Assembly (NCBI GenBank): GCA_963837805.1
Contig: CAWIOU010000014.1
Location: forward strand, 310,001 to 374,000
Reading direction: 5' to 3'
DNA from: Bog-756 sp963837805
GTDB taxonomy: Bacteria; Actinomycetota; Acidimicrobiia; Acidimicrobiales; RAAP-2
Length of the DNA: 64,000 nucleotides
Shown here: positions 27,007 to 35,541 of the stretch, one piece after another
How positions within the stretch are numbered: the first letter of the stretch is position 1
Layout of the letters: every line of letters begins with the position of its first letter
Made by a program: the position numbers and the translations under genes
Notes under the pieces: generated by a model
Databases searched by the model: none
The model's input: only the letters and a program-made list of their open reading frames with translations
What the model was told of the DNA's origin: nothing

Positions 27007-28278
27007 GTGAAGAACTACACGGTGATCTCGGCGGACTGTCATGCCGGGTTGCCCAACCAGGAATACCGCGAATGGCTCGATCCCGCCTTTCGGGACACCT
27101 TCGACCAGCACCTGGCGGCACGCGCCGCCATGGAGTCGGAACTGGCCGAACGGGGCCTCCGCAACGAGGAATTCGCCGAGGAATGGGAGAGCGAGAATGC
27201 CGAAGGGCTCCGGGGCGGCTGGGACGCCCGTCGCCGTGACGAGGAGCTCAACGCCGACGGCGTCGTCGGTGAGGTCATCTTCCCTGATGCCGATGCAGTG
27301 ACAGGTGGGGCATCTGCGCCGTTCGGTGCCGGACTGGGCGCCACGGCTGACATGCCCATCGATCTCCTGATGGCAGGGGCAAAAGCCCACAACCGATGGC
27401 TGGCCGAGCTCTGCGCCGAGAGTCCTCATCGCCGGGCCGGCGTAGCCATCGTCCCCATCTTCGACGTCGACGCCGCGGTGGCCGAAATCCGCCGGGCGAG
27501 GGAATCCGGGCTCCGAGGAGGGATCCTCATCCCTTCGATGTGGCAGCCGTACGAGCCCTACCACGACGCCAAGTACGACCCGGTATGGACAGTCTGTTCG
27601 GAGCTCGAAATGCCGGTCCACGTCCATTCCGGAGCCGCCGATCGTGCCTCCTACGGCGAGCACGTCGGGATCTATATCGCCGAGGTCCGCTGGTGGTCGA
27701 CCCGACCACTCTGGTTTCTCCTGTGGGCGGGAACATTCGAGCGGTTTCCATCCCTCACCTTCGTCACCACCGAGTGTGGCGCCTTTTGGGCCCCCGATCT
27801 GCTGTGGACGTCGGACATCGCCTACGACCGGGAGCACGCGGCAAAGAAACTCGGTAAGCAGCTGACCGATCATCTCTCCATGAGGCCCAGCGAGTACTTC
27901 GACCGGAACTGCTTCATCGGTGCCTCGAACACCAGGCGTCGGGAGTTGGCCAGGCGCTACGAGATCGGCGTCGGAAACATCATGTGGGGCAACGATTTCC
28001 CCCACCCCGAAGGGACCTGGCCTCACACCAGGGAGTGGCTGGGCAAGGCATTTTCCGACATTCCGGTGGACGAGACGCAGCAGATCCTCGGCTTCAACGC
28101 CGCCGAGTGCTACCACTTCGACACTGAGGCGCTCCAGCCCTTGGCCGACCAGTTCGGACCGACCCCTGAAGAGCTGGGTCAAACCGGCGACGATCTGCAG
28201 AAGTGGGAGGACCTGGCGGCCGCCGGTCGGCCCTGGCTGACCGGGAAGGAGGCCCTCGAGCTCCCCGTGCGCGACTGA
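27007..28278 (+). CDS. Amidohydrolase_2 family protein (second copy)
   Basis: 423 residues from GTG 27007 with GAGGAGAG; the in-frame upstream sequence belongs to the SDR region. Same family as the first operon gene but clearly diverged: SADCHAG (Asp 10, His 12), VHVHSGAAD, TTECGAFWAPDLLW and WGNDFPHPEGTWP with the catalytic Asp. An insert-rich N-terminal helical part (EEFAEEWESENAEGLRGGWD) marks this subfamily. Paired amidohydrolases in one operon usually act on successive or alternative substrates. Last gene of the operon. Confidence 0.85.
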   Translation: MKNYTVISADCHAGLPNQEYREWLDPAFRDTFDQHLAARAAMESELAERGLRNEEFAEEWESENAEGLRGGWDARRRDEELNADGVVGEVIFPDADAVTGGASAPFGAGLGATADMPIDLLMAGAKAHNRWLAELCAESPHRRAGVAIVPIFDVDAAVAEIRRARESGLRGGILIPSMWQPYEPYHDAKYDPVWTVCSELEMPVHVHSGAADRASYGEHVGIYIAEVRWWSTRPLWFLLWAGTFERFPSLTFVTTECGAFWAPDLLWTSDIAYDREHAAKKLGKQLTDHLSMRPSEYFDRNCFIGASNTRRRELARRYEIGVGNIMWGNDFPHPEGTWPHTREWLGKAFSDIPVDETQQILGFNAAECYHFDTEALQPLADQFGPTPEELGQTGDDLQKWEDLAAAGRPWLTGKEALELPVRD

Positions 28279-28351
28279 GCGACGGCGGCCGGCCTGCCGG
28301 CCCGAGCCGATCCGCTTCCCTCCCCGGTTGCCGGAGACGGTCATGTCGCAA

Positions 28352-28374
28352 TTCCGCCAGATATTGGCGCGGAA
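28352..28374. promoter_or_regulatory. Imperfect palindrome upstream of adaA-alkA
   Basis: TTCCGCCA-GATAT-TGGC then GCGGAA: the arms match except for one extra base. It sits about 20 bp upstream of the start of the Ada-type gene in the 114-bp gap, where an Ada-type regulator would bind. No other regulatory structure is noted in this gap. Function inferred. Confidence 0.3.
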
Positions 28375-28392
28375 CTGCGCCATGCTGGTGCG

Positions 28393-29866
28393 GTGATCGA
28401 AGATTTCGAACGTTGCTACATCGCCGTCCAATCCCGCGACCCGCGCTTCGACGGATGGTTCTTCACCGCGGTCACGTCGACCGGGATCTACTGCCGGCCA
28501 TCCTGCCCGGCCAAGACCCCGATGCGGTCAAACGTCCGCTTCTATCCGTCAGCCGCCGCCGCCCAACGCGCCGGATTCCGTGCCTGCAAGCGTTGCCGCC
28601 CCAACGCCACCCCCGGCTCCCCCGAATGGGACACCCGAGCCGATGTGGTCGCTCGGGCCATGCGGCTCATCGCCGACGGTCTGGTCGACCGGGAAGGCGT
28701 TGCCGCACTGGCCGCCCGATTGGGGTACAGCGTCCGACAGTTGGAACGACTTCTCTCCGCCGAGGTCGGTGCCGGGCCCATCGCCATCGCCCGGGCACCA
28801 GCGCGCCCAGACGGCGCGGGTACTCATCGAGACCACACCGTTGTCGATGGCCGACGTGGCATTTGCCGCAGGGTTCTCCAGCGTCCGTCAGTTCAACGAC
28901 ACGATCCGGACGGTATTCGCCAGTTCACCGACCGACCTCCGGTCTCGTGTCGGCGAGGCGGCGCGGTCGACGGGAGACAGCTCGGCGGCCCTCGACCTCC
29001 GTCTTCCGTTCCGTCAACCCCTGTGCCCCGACAATCTCATGGGGCACCTGGCCGCAACCGCTGTCGCCGGCGTGGAGGAGGTCCGTGGTCTCACCTACCG
29101 GCGGACCCTGCGCCTCGACCATGGGCCGGGCATCGTGGAGCTCACTCCCACTCCCGACCACATCCAGTGCCGCGCCACCCTGTCCGACATGCGCGACCTG
29201 ACAACGACCATTGCCCGATGCCGGTGGCTCCTCGACCTCGACGCCGACCCCGTTGCCGTCGACGCCCACCTGGCCGCGGACCCCTCCCTCCGCCCTGTGA
29301 TCGACAAGGCTCCGGGCCGACGGGTGCCGCGATGCGTCGACGGCGGGGAGCTCGCCATCCGGGCCGTCCTCGGCCAGCAGGTCTCGACCGAAGCCGCCCG
29401 CACGCATACCCACCGGATGGTGATCGGTCACGGGGAGCCGGTGACCGATGGGCGCGGCGGACTGACCCACCTCTTTCCGACGCCAGAGGCACTCCATGAC
29501 GTGGATGCCGCCCTACCCGAGTCCCGACGGCACACCCTCTCGGCCCTGATCGACGCGCTCAGACTGGGCCGTCTCGACCTCGGACCGGGCTGTGACCGGA
29601 CCGAGGCGCTCGCCGCTCTCGCCGGCCTACCGGGTATCGGGCCCTGGACCACCAATGTCATCGCCATGCGCGCCCTGGGCGATCCCGACGCCTTCCCGGC
29701 CTCCGACCTCGGCGTGCGGCGCGGTGCCGGCTTGCTCGGTATTCCTTCGACGGTGGCCGCCCTCGACCGGTACGCCGACTCGTGGCGACCGTGGCGGGCC
29801 TATGCCGTGCAGTACTTGTGGTCGGTGACCGATCACCGCATCAACCGGTGGCCGCCGGCGGCGTGA
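28393..29866 (+). pseudogene. AdaA-AlkA fusion (regulator and 3-methyladenine DNA glycosylase), one frameshift
   Basis: Repaired protein of about 491 residues. N-terminal Ada metal-binding domain with four zinc cysteines (YCRPSCPA and ACKRCRP), AraC-type HTH (GVAALAARLGYSVRQLERLL, second helix MADVAFAAGFSSVRQFNDTI), AlkA N-terminal domain, then the HhH-GPD glycosylase with AVLGQQVSTEAA, GLPGIGPWTTN and catalytic Asp in FPASDLGVRRG. The frame shifts by one base near 28795, between IAIARA and QRAQTARVL. Such fusions sense methylphosphotriesters, activate repair genes and excise alkylated bases. All key residues remain, so a sequence error is as likely as loss. Ogt follows 51 bp later. Confidence 0.8.
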
Positions 29867-29917
29867 CCAACGACACCCCCGATCGACAACCACGCTCCCC
29901 CACTCACAAGGAGACCC

Positions 29918-30442
29918 ATGAACACCACCACCATCACCACCACCGTCGACAGCCCCCTCGGACCGTTGACGCTCTCGGCAGCCGACGGCGTCCTCGTCGG
30001 GCTGTACATGCACGGCCAGCGCCACGCGCCGGCTGGACCGACCGATCAGCGCAGGGATGACGCCTGGTTCGCCGATATCACCAGCCAACTCACCGCGTAC
30101 TTCAAGGGGGATCTCGTCAATTTTGACGTACCGCTCAGGCTCGACGGAACTGCGTTCCAGTGCGACGTCTGGTCGCACCTTCGGGACATTCCCTACGGCG
30201 AGACCATCAGTTACGGCGAGCTCGCCCGGCGGGTGGGCAATCCCAATGCCTCGCGCGCCGTGGGGTTGGCCAACGGGCGAAATCCGATCGCCGTCATCGT
30301 CCCCTGCCATCGGGTCATCGGTTCGAACGGTCAACTCACCGGCTATGGCGGCGGACTCGATCGCAAGACGTGGCTTCTCGATCACGAGGCTGCCCACCGG
30401 TCGGACCAGAACTTCCAAGCATCGCTCCTCGGTCGCGTGTAA
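29918..30442 (+). CDS. ogt: Methylated-DNA--protein-cysteine methyltransferase
   Basis: 174 residues, ATG with AAGGAG. Contains the active-site motif IVPCHRVIGS (acceptor Cys), the DNA-binding helix ISYGELARRVG, and NASRAVGLANGRNPI, the full C-terminal MGMT domain preceded by the small N-terminal domain. It transfers the methyl group of O6-methylguanine to itself irreversibly. It is the natural partner of the AdaA-AlkA fusion, forming an alkylation-repair pair. Length is normal. Confidence 0.93.
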   Translation: MNTTTITTTVDSPLGPLTLSAADGVLVGLYMHGQRHAPAGPTDQRRDDAWFADITSQLTAYFKGDLVNFDVPLRLDGTAFQCDVWSHLRDIPYGETISYGELARRVGNPNASRAVGLANGRNPIAVIVPCHRVIGSNGQLTGYGGGLDRKTWLLDHEAAHRSDQNFQASLLGRV

Positions 30443-30454
30443 TAATCCCTTTTG

Positions 30455-31504
30455 ATGGTGACGGTGACCCTGGCGGATCTGGCGTATCGATATCGTCAAT
30501 TCCTAATTGCCGTGGTCGGCGCGGGTGTCGTCATGGCCATGGCGCTCCTCATGGCTGGTCTGGTCGGCGGCTTCGGAGCGGAGACGAATTCGACCATCGG
30601 CGGCGTTGGGGCCGATGCATGGGTGCTCACGAACGGCGCCGGTGGCCGTGTCGCGGCAGTCAGCGTCTTTCCGCAAGCAGCAACCGCGATCATCGCCCAC
30701 GCTCCCGGAGTGACGCATGCCGACCCCTTGGTCATCCTGCCCCAGCAGATCGCCCACGAGGGAACCAAGTCGCTGTCGGTCAACGTGATCGGAGCGGAGA
30801 TCGGAGGGCTGGGAGACCCGCAGCAGGTCACCGCGGGCCGGCCGATCTCCGGACCCGGACAGGTCGTGGTCGACTCGAAGACCGGTGCCGCCGTAGGAAG
30901 CGTGATGACCATCGGGACCACGCCCTTCCGGGTGGTGGGCCAGATCCCGAACCGTTCCCTCCTCGGTGGCACCTACGTCGTCTACGTGCCGCTGAGCAGT
31001 GCGCAGGCCCTGGGCCTGGGAGGCCGCCACTACGTCACGGCCGTGGTGACGACGGGCGTACCCAAGACGGTTCCGACCGGCCTGCAGGTACTCACCACAA
31101 AGTCGGCCGAGCAGCAGACGCTCGCCGCCCTGGCTTCGGCCGTGTCGTCGATCAACAACACCAAGATCCTCATGTGGGTCATCGCCGGCATCATCATCGC
31201 CGCCCTGCTGTACGTCTCGGCGCTGCAGCGGGTGCGGGATTTCGCAGTGCTCAAGGCTCTGGGTTCCTCGACCGCGACGCTGCTCGGCAGCCTGGCCCTG
31301 CAGGCCGTCATCGTGGCCCTACTGGCCGCAGCGTTCGCCGCCATCATCTCCAATTTCATGGGAGGCATCTTCCAGCAACCGGTGGCCATACCTGACAGCG
31401 CCTTCATCACCTTGCCGATCATCGCCATTGTGGTGGGACTCATCTCCAGCCTCGTTGCCCTGCGCCAGGCGACGGGAGCCGATCCGGCAGCGGCGTTCGG
31501 CTGA
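30455..31504 (+). CDS. ABC transporter permease (FtsX/MacB-like)
   Basis: 349 residues; ATG 30455 chosen over the adjacent TTG. N-terminal TM helix, a periplasmic/extracytoplasmic domain of about 200 residues (ADAWVLTNGAGG, then VDSKTGAAVGSVMTIG), then three TM helices in the FtsX arrangement (LMWVIAGIIIAALLYVSAL, RVRDFAVLKALGSST). The four-helix MacB/FtsX class moves large substrates or works by mechanotransmission. The stop is 3 bp before the ATPase gene, so the pair forms a two-gene transporter. Confidence 0.85.
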   Translation: MVTVTLADLAYRYRQFLIAVVGAGVVMAMALLMAGLVGGFGAETNSTIGGVGADAWVLTNGAGGRVAAVSVFPQAATAIIAHAPGVTHADPLVILPQQIAHEGTKSLSVNVIGAEIGGLGDPQQVTAGRPISGPGQVVVDSKTGAAVGSVMTIGTTPFRVVGQIPNRSLLGGTYVVYVPLSSAQALGLGGRHYVTAVVTTGVPKTVPTGLQVLTTKSAEQQTLAALASAVSSINNTKILMWVIAGIIIAALLYVSALQRVRDFAVLKALGSSTATLLGSLALQAVIVALLAAAFAAIISNFMGGIFQQPVAIPDSAFITLPIIAIVVGLISSLVALRQATGADPAAAFG

Positions 31505-31507
31505 GCC

Positions 31508-32473
31508 ATGGCCTCCCTCACCGCCAAGGACCTGACCATGGAGTTCTCCTCCGGTGGTTACCGGGTCCGCCCCCTCCACGACTTCAGCTTCACTGCTGAC
31601 GACGGTGAGTTGGTCGTCTTGCTGGGACCGTCGGGGTGCGGCAAGACCACCCTCCTCTCGTGCCTGGCCGGCCTGCTCACTCCCACGGCCGGCACGATCA
31701 GCCTCGACGACCAAGTCGTCTCCGGGCTCAGCGGCGCGGCGCTGTCCGAGTACCGCCGCCACACCGTCGGGGTCGTCTTCCAGGCGTTCAATCTGATACC
31801 GAGTCTCAACGCCCGCTCGAACGTCATGGTCCCCCTCCGTCTCGCCGGGGTCAGCGGCAAGGTCGCCCGTGAGCGGGCGGACCTCCTGTTGGACCAGGTG
31901 GGTCTCGACGATCGGGGGCATCACCGGCCCGACCAGATGTCCGGCGGGCAGCAGCAGCGGGTGGCCATCGCCAGGGCCCTGGTCCAGGACCCGCCCCTGG
32001 TGCTGGCCGACGAACCCACCGCGCACCTCGACTACATCCAGGTCGAAGGCATCCTGAGGCTGTTGCGGGAACTGGCGGGGCCGGGTCGGCTGGTCATCGT
32101 GGCCACCCACGATGAACGGATCACCCAGCTCGCTGACCGGGTGGTGGAACTGGTCCCCCACCTGCCCGACTCGGCCAGGGAGCCGCAGCCCGTCGCGTTG
32201 ACGGCCGGCCAGGTCCTGTTCAGTCAGGGGGACGACAGCGACCTCGTCTATATCGTGGAGTCAGGCGAGGTGGAGATCTACCGCATCCGCGAGGACGGAA
32301 CCGAAGAGCACCTGACCATCGTCAAGCAGGGCAGCTACTTCGGCGAGCTCGGGCCCCTGTTCAACCTGCCCCGGGCCGCCTCGGCCCGTGCTCTCACCGA
32401 CGTGCAGCTCACTGGATACAGCGCCCGCCTCTTCCGCAGCCTCCATCCCAGCTCCAAGTCGTTCAGCGCCTGA
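31508..32473 (+). CDS. ABC transporter ATPase fused to a C-terminal cyclic-nucleotide-binding domain
   Basis: 321 residues. Residues 1-225: MacB/LolD-type ATPase with Walker A GPSGCGKTT, Q-loop FQAFNLIPSL, signature MSGGQQQR, Walker B VLADEPT and H-loop THDE. Residues 228-315: a CAP-type cNMP-binding domain (GQVLFSQGDDSDLVYIVESG, then FGELGPLFNLPRAASARA) in which the Glu and Arg that hold the cyclic phosphate are kept. The combination suggests transport gated by a cyclic nucleotide. A GGDEF gene follows 137 bp downstream on the same strand. The ligand identity is unknown. Confidence 0.87.
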   Translation: MASLTAKDLTMEFSSGGYRVRPLHDFSFTADDGELVVLLGPSGCGKTTLLSCLAGLLTPTAGTISLDDQVVSGLSGAALSEYRRHTVGVVFQAFNLIPSLNARSNVMVPLRLAGVSGKVARERADLLLDQVGLDDRGHHRPDQMSGGQQQRVAIARALVQDPPLVLADEPTAHLDYIQVEGILRLLRELAGPGRLVIVATHDERITQLADRVVELVPHLPDSAREPQPVALTAGQVLFSQGDDSDLVYIVESGEVEIYRIREDGTEEHLTIVKQGSYFGELGPLFNLPRAASARALTDVQLTGYSARLFRSLHPSSKSFSA

Positions 32474-32610
32474 TCCCGGTGTCGGGTCGGCACGGTCGGA
32501 CCATGCGGGCTCGACGGAGATACCGACTCTGATCTGCTCTTTTCCGCGGATCCGGGCCGGCTTCGACACCCAGGGTAAAGGACCACCCGACCAGGGCCGA
32601 TAACCCTACG

Positions 32611-34101
32611 GTGAAGTTCGACCTCGCCCATCCCACCCAGCGTCAGGTCCGTGACGGCCTCATCTCGGGGGTCATCGCCGAGTCCATCGCCATCCCCATC
32701 CTCCTCACCGTGATCTTCGTCGATCGGGATCCGGTCAAATGGTGGTACATCCTCGGTGCCATCGGGTGCATCCTGGTATCGGTCGTCTACGTAGCGCTCT
32801 TCGTCGTCATCACCAAGGGAAAAGCCGATCTGGCCACTCAGGCCACGACGGGATTCGTGATCATCTGTCTGGCCCTCACCGCATTGGCCTTCATCGAATT
32901 GGGCTCTGACAACAAGTCCGGGACCTACACACCGGCTGTTCTGGTCGGAGTCACGCTCGTTTCGATCATCGGTGACAAACGGATGCGGATCGGCATCGAC
33001 CTCTTCGCCATTGCACTGGTGGCGATGACCAGCTGGGCCGGAGGTCTCCGGGGATCCGAGCTCGTGGCCGTGTTTCTCGTCTATTCCTCGACCATCGTGG
33101 CCATCACCTGGATCATCTCCCGGGATGTCGGATCGCTGACCGGCCACCTCAACTTCCGGCGCTCGATCGACGCACTGCACGAGACGTTCGAGGATGTCGG
33201 GCCGAGCACTGCCGACTCGGCCACCGATACCATCGGGTCGATTTTCCACCGCGGACTTCCATTGGTGGCCGATGTCCTGCCCGCGGATCAGATCGTGGTT
33301 CTCACCCGAAACGAGAAACTCGGTCGGTTTGTCCCCCTGGTGACCTGGCCCGGGGAGAGCGAAGACGTCTCGGATCTGGTCGAGCTCTCCCAACTCGACC
33401 AGGCGCTCCACTCCGACTCGGTGGTGCTCGACGAGTCGTTCTGCACCATCCCCGTCGGCTACTGCGTCGACGGAGAGTTGGTCATGGTGGTCCGGCGCTC
33501 GGATGACGATCGCAGAATCGATCCGCAATCACGTGAAGCGGCCGAGCTCCTGGCGGCGGCCTTCCTCAGGGTGAACAGCCGGGTGAATTTCGTGAACCGG
33601 TTGCATACCGAGAGCCGCACCGACCCCCTCACCGGCCTGCCCAACCGACGCACCCTCTACGAGCGGATCGAAATCGAGATGGCCCACGCCCTCCGCTCCG
33701 AGTCTCCGCTGAGCGTAGCCATGATCGACCTCGACCACTTCAAGGCCTACAACGACCAGTTCGGCCACATTGCCGGAGACACCGTGCTGCGATCGATCGC
33801 CGCGTTGATGGTTTCCAACATCCGCGGGCAGGACCTGGTCGCCCGGTACGGAGGGGAGGAGTTCTGTCTGGTCATGCCCGACACCGATCTGGTCGGTGCC
33901 CACTACCTGCTCGACAAGCTCCGGGGAGGAGGTCGCGAGGCCACCACCGACTTCGGCGTGACCCTGTCGGCCGGTCTGACCAGCTGGGACGGTTTCGAGA
34001 CCACTACGTCGTTCATCGAGCGGGCCGACCAGGCGCTCTACCGGGCCAAGGAGACCGGTCGGAACCGGGTCGTCTCCATTCAGGCGTTCACCGAGTTCTG
34101 A
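32611..34101 (+). CDS. Membrane diguanylate cyclase (GGDEF)
   Basis: 496 residues, GTG start. Six TM helices within residues 15-175, a region of about 130 residues like a GAF-type sensor (LPADQIVVLTRNEKLGRFVP, then DGELVMVVRR), and a C-terminal GGDEF domain with an active RYGGEEF site, upstream RGQD inhibitory site and metal-binding DLDHFKAYND. No EAL domain, so a dedicated c-di-GMP synthase at the membrane. It follows the ABC ATPase with cNMP domain by 137 bp in the same direction; co-expression is possible but no promoter was identified in the gap. Confidence 0.9.
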   Translation: MKFDLAHPTQRQVRDGLISGVIAESIAIPILLTVIFVDRDPVKWWYILGAIGCILVSVVYVALFVVITKGKADLATQATTGFVIICLALTALAFIELGSDNKSGTYTPAVLVGVTLVSIIGDKRMRIGIDLFAIALVAMTSWAGGLRGSELVAVFLVYSSTIVAITWIISRDVGSLTGHLNFRRSIDALHETFEDVGPSTADSATDTIGSIFHRGLPLVADVLPADQIVVLTRNEKLGRFVPLVTWPGESEDVSDLVELSQLDQALHSDSVVLDESFCTIPVGYCVDGELVMVVRRSDDDRRIDPQSREAAELLAAAFLRVNSRVNFVNRLHTESRTDPLTGLPNRRTLYERIEIEMAHALRSESPLSVAMIDLDHFKAYNDQFGHIAGDTVLRSIAALMVSNIRGQDLVARYGGEEFCLVMPDTDLVGAHYLLDKLRGGGREATTDFGVTLSAGLTSWDGFETTTSFIERADQALYRAKETGRNRVVSIQAFTEF

Positions 34102-34116
34102 GCTCGCCCCCCGGCA

Positions 34117-34287
34117 TCAATCCGGTCGCCGGAGGACCAGGTAGACGTTGTCGTCGACGGCGAACGAGTTCACGATGTCATAGCCCTGGGCCGACGCGGC
34201 ATCAAGCTCGGCCTCCAACTCGATCCTGCGTTCGGCCACCACCAAACGACCTCCGTGCACCCGGAGCACCCGGTGGGTCGCCGTCAC
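34117..34287 (-). CDS. Small DUF4177-like protein coupled to the PIG-L gene
   Basis: 56 residues from GTG 34287, which overlaps the upstream PIG-L stop codon by four bases (GTGA). The sequence (RVLRVHGGRLVVAERRIE, LEAELDAASAQGYDIVNSFA, VDDNVYLVLRRP) has the strand-helix-strand pattern and closing RRP of DUF4177-like mini-proteins. The function is unknown; translational coupling ties it to the deacetylase. Confidence 0.65.
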   Translation of the reverse strand: MTATHRVLRVHGGRLVVAERRIELEAELDAASAQGYDIVNSFAVDDNVYLVLRRPD

Positions 34288-35141
34288 CGGCGCGCCCCGC
34301 CCCCGCCGTCGCCGGTGGCCTCGGCTCTCACCGCGTCCGGTCCCTCGAGCAGGAGGCCGGTCTCCCACGGGCTGCCCTCGGGCTTGTCCCACGAGGGGCG
34401 GACCCGGATGTACCACTCTCGTCCCCAGACCGTCGAGAACACGTCTGGAGGCATGGCCAGGAAGAAGCTGGTCTCACTGATCTGGCTCGCATGAGCCGTC
34501 ATGGCCTGGCGTTTGCGATCGATCCATCGGGTCACGTCGACTTCCGTGGTCAGCCGCTCGGCCGGTTCCCCCATGGTGTCCATCCCGTCGGTGCTGCCCT
34601 CGGGCGGCTCCCACTCCGATGACTCGACCTGCTCGGCGAGACTCCGCATGAAGTCGCGATTCATCGTCCACATATAGACCACCGGAGTGCTCGCCAGCGC
34701 TGCGGCCCGCATGCCCACCCGATGCACCTGCACGTGATCCGGATGGCCGTACCCTCCGTGCTCGTCGTAGGTGACCAGCACATCGGCCGTCTCCTCGGTG
34801 AGTATCCCGGCCAGAGCCGCGGCCGCCTCGTCGATGTCGGCGGCGGCGAAACTGCCGGGGCGGTCGTTGGTGGCCTCACCGGCCATCCCCGAGTCGAGGT
34901 AGTCGAGGTAGGTCTGGCGGGCGACACCGAGGACCCGGCAGGCCTCGGTCAGTTCCGCCCGGCGGCGGTCGGCCAGCGTTTCGCCCTCCGCCAACAGGCC
35001 CTCGGGGATCTCCCCGAGCTCACCGCGGGTGGCCGTCACCAGAACCACCCGGTGGCCAGCGTCGGACAGGGCCGCCATGGTTCCGGCGGTGGCGATGGCC
35101 TCGTCGTCAGGGTGAGCGTGGAAGAAGACAATCGTGGCCAT
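34284..35141 (-). CDS. PIG-L family deacetylase (MshB/Mca-like)
   Basis: 285 residues from ATG 35141; the longer in-frame extension upstream is not family-like. LmbE/PIG-L zinc hydrolase: HAHPDDEAI (zinc His and Asp), then TRGELGE and GYGHPDHVQVH supplying the third ligand. In actinobacteria such proteins deacetylate GlcNAc-inositol for mycothiol synthesis or cleave mycothiol S-conjugates. A second PIG-L protein is encoded at 44876-45806, which looks more Mca-like. The specific substrate here is open. Confidence 0.85.
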   Translation of the reverse strand: MATIVFFHAHPDDEAIATAGTMAALSDAGHRVVLVTATRGELGEIPEGLLAEGETLADRRRAELTEACRVLGVARQTYLDYLDSGMAGEATNDRPGSFAAADIDEAAAALAGILTEETADVLVTYDEHGGYGHPDHVQVHRVGMRAAALASTPVVYMWTMNRDFMRSLAEQVESSEWEPPEGSTDGMDTMGEPAERLTTEVDVTRWIDRKRQAMTAHASQISETSFFLAMPPDVFSTVWGREWYIRVRPSWDKPEGSPWETGLLLEGPDAVRAEATGDGGGGARR

Positions 35142-35193
35142 GCCGGGCACCCTAGTGGTGTCGAGGCATCGAACCGACCGGATCCCGCCGCGG

Positions 35194-35541
35194 TCACTCC
35201 AGGGGAAGTTGGGGGGCCTCGGCCAGCGACAGCTGGCCGGCGATGGACCGTTCGGCATCCATTCCCCGTCGCTTCCGGGCGGAGACGGCGAAGATCCGGC
35301 CGGGATCGAACGAGCGGATCCTGCGGTCACCCGGCCGCCCGCCGATCACCTCCACCGATTCGGTGCCGTTGTGGCGGTTGAGGACATGGGCGCGGAACTC
35401 CCACTCGGCTCCTCGGATGTGAAGACCCGAGACAATCACCCGATCTCCCGGACGCAGCCCACTCCACGCCTCGGTGCGCTCGAGGTGCTCCGAGGCTTCG
35501 AGGGCGGCGCGGCGGGCCCGCGACCGCGGCTTAGCGGTCAC
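35194..35541 (-). CDS. Conserved hypothetical protein, basic
   Basis: 115 residues from GTG 35541, overlapping the dedA stop by 11 bases. A basic helical start (PRSRARRAALEASEHLERTE) precedes a small beta domain: GLRPGDRVIVSGLHIRGAEW, EFRAHVLNRHNGTESVEVIG, and a positively charged tail. The GDRV-type sequence and layout suggest a nucleic-acid-associated or KOW-like barrel, but this is weak. No named family recognised. It is probably co-transcribed with dedA. Confidence 0.6.
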   Translation of the reverse strand: MTAKPRSRARRAALEASEHLERTEAWSGLRPGDRVIVSGLHIRGAEWEFRAHVLNRHNGTESVEVIGGRPGDRRIRSFDPGRIFAVSARKRRGMDAERSIAGQLSLAEAPQLPLE

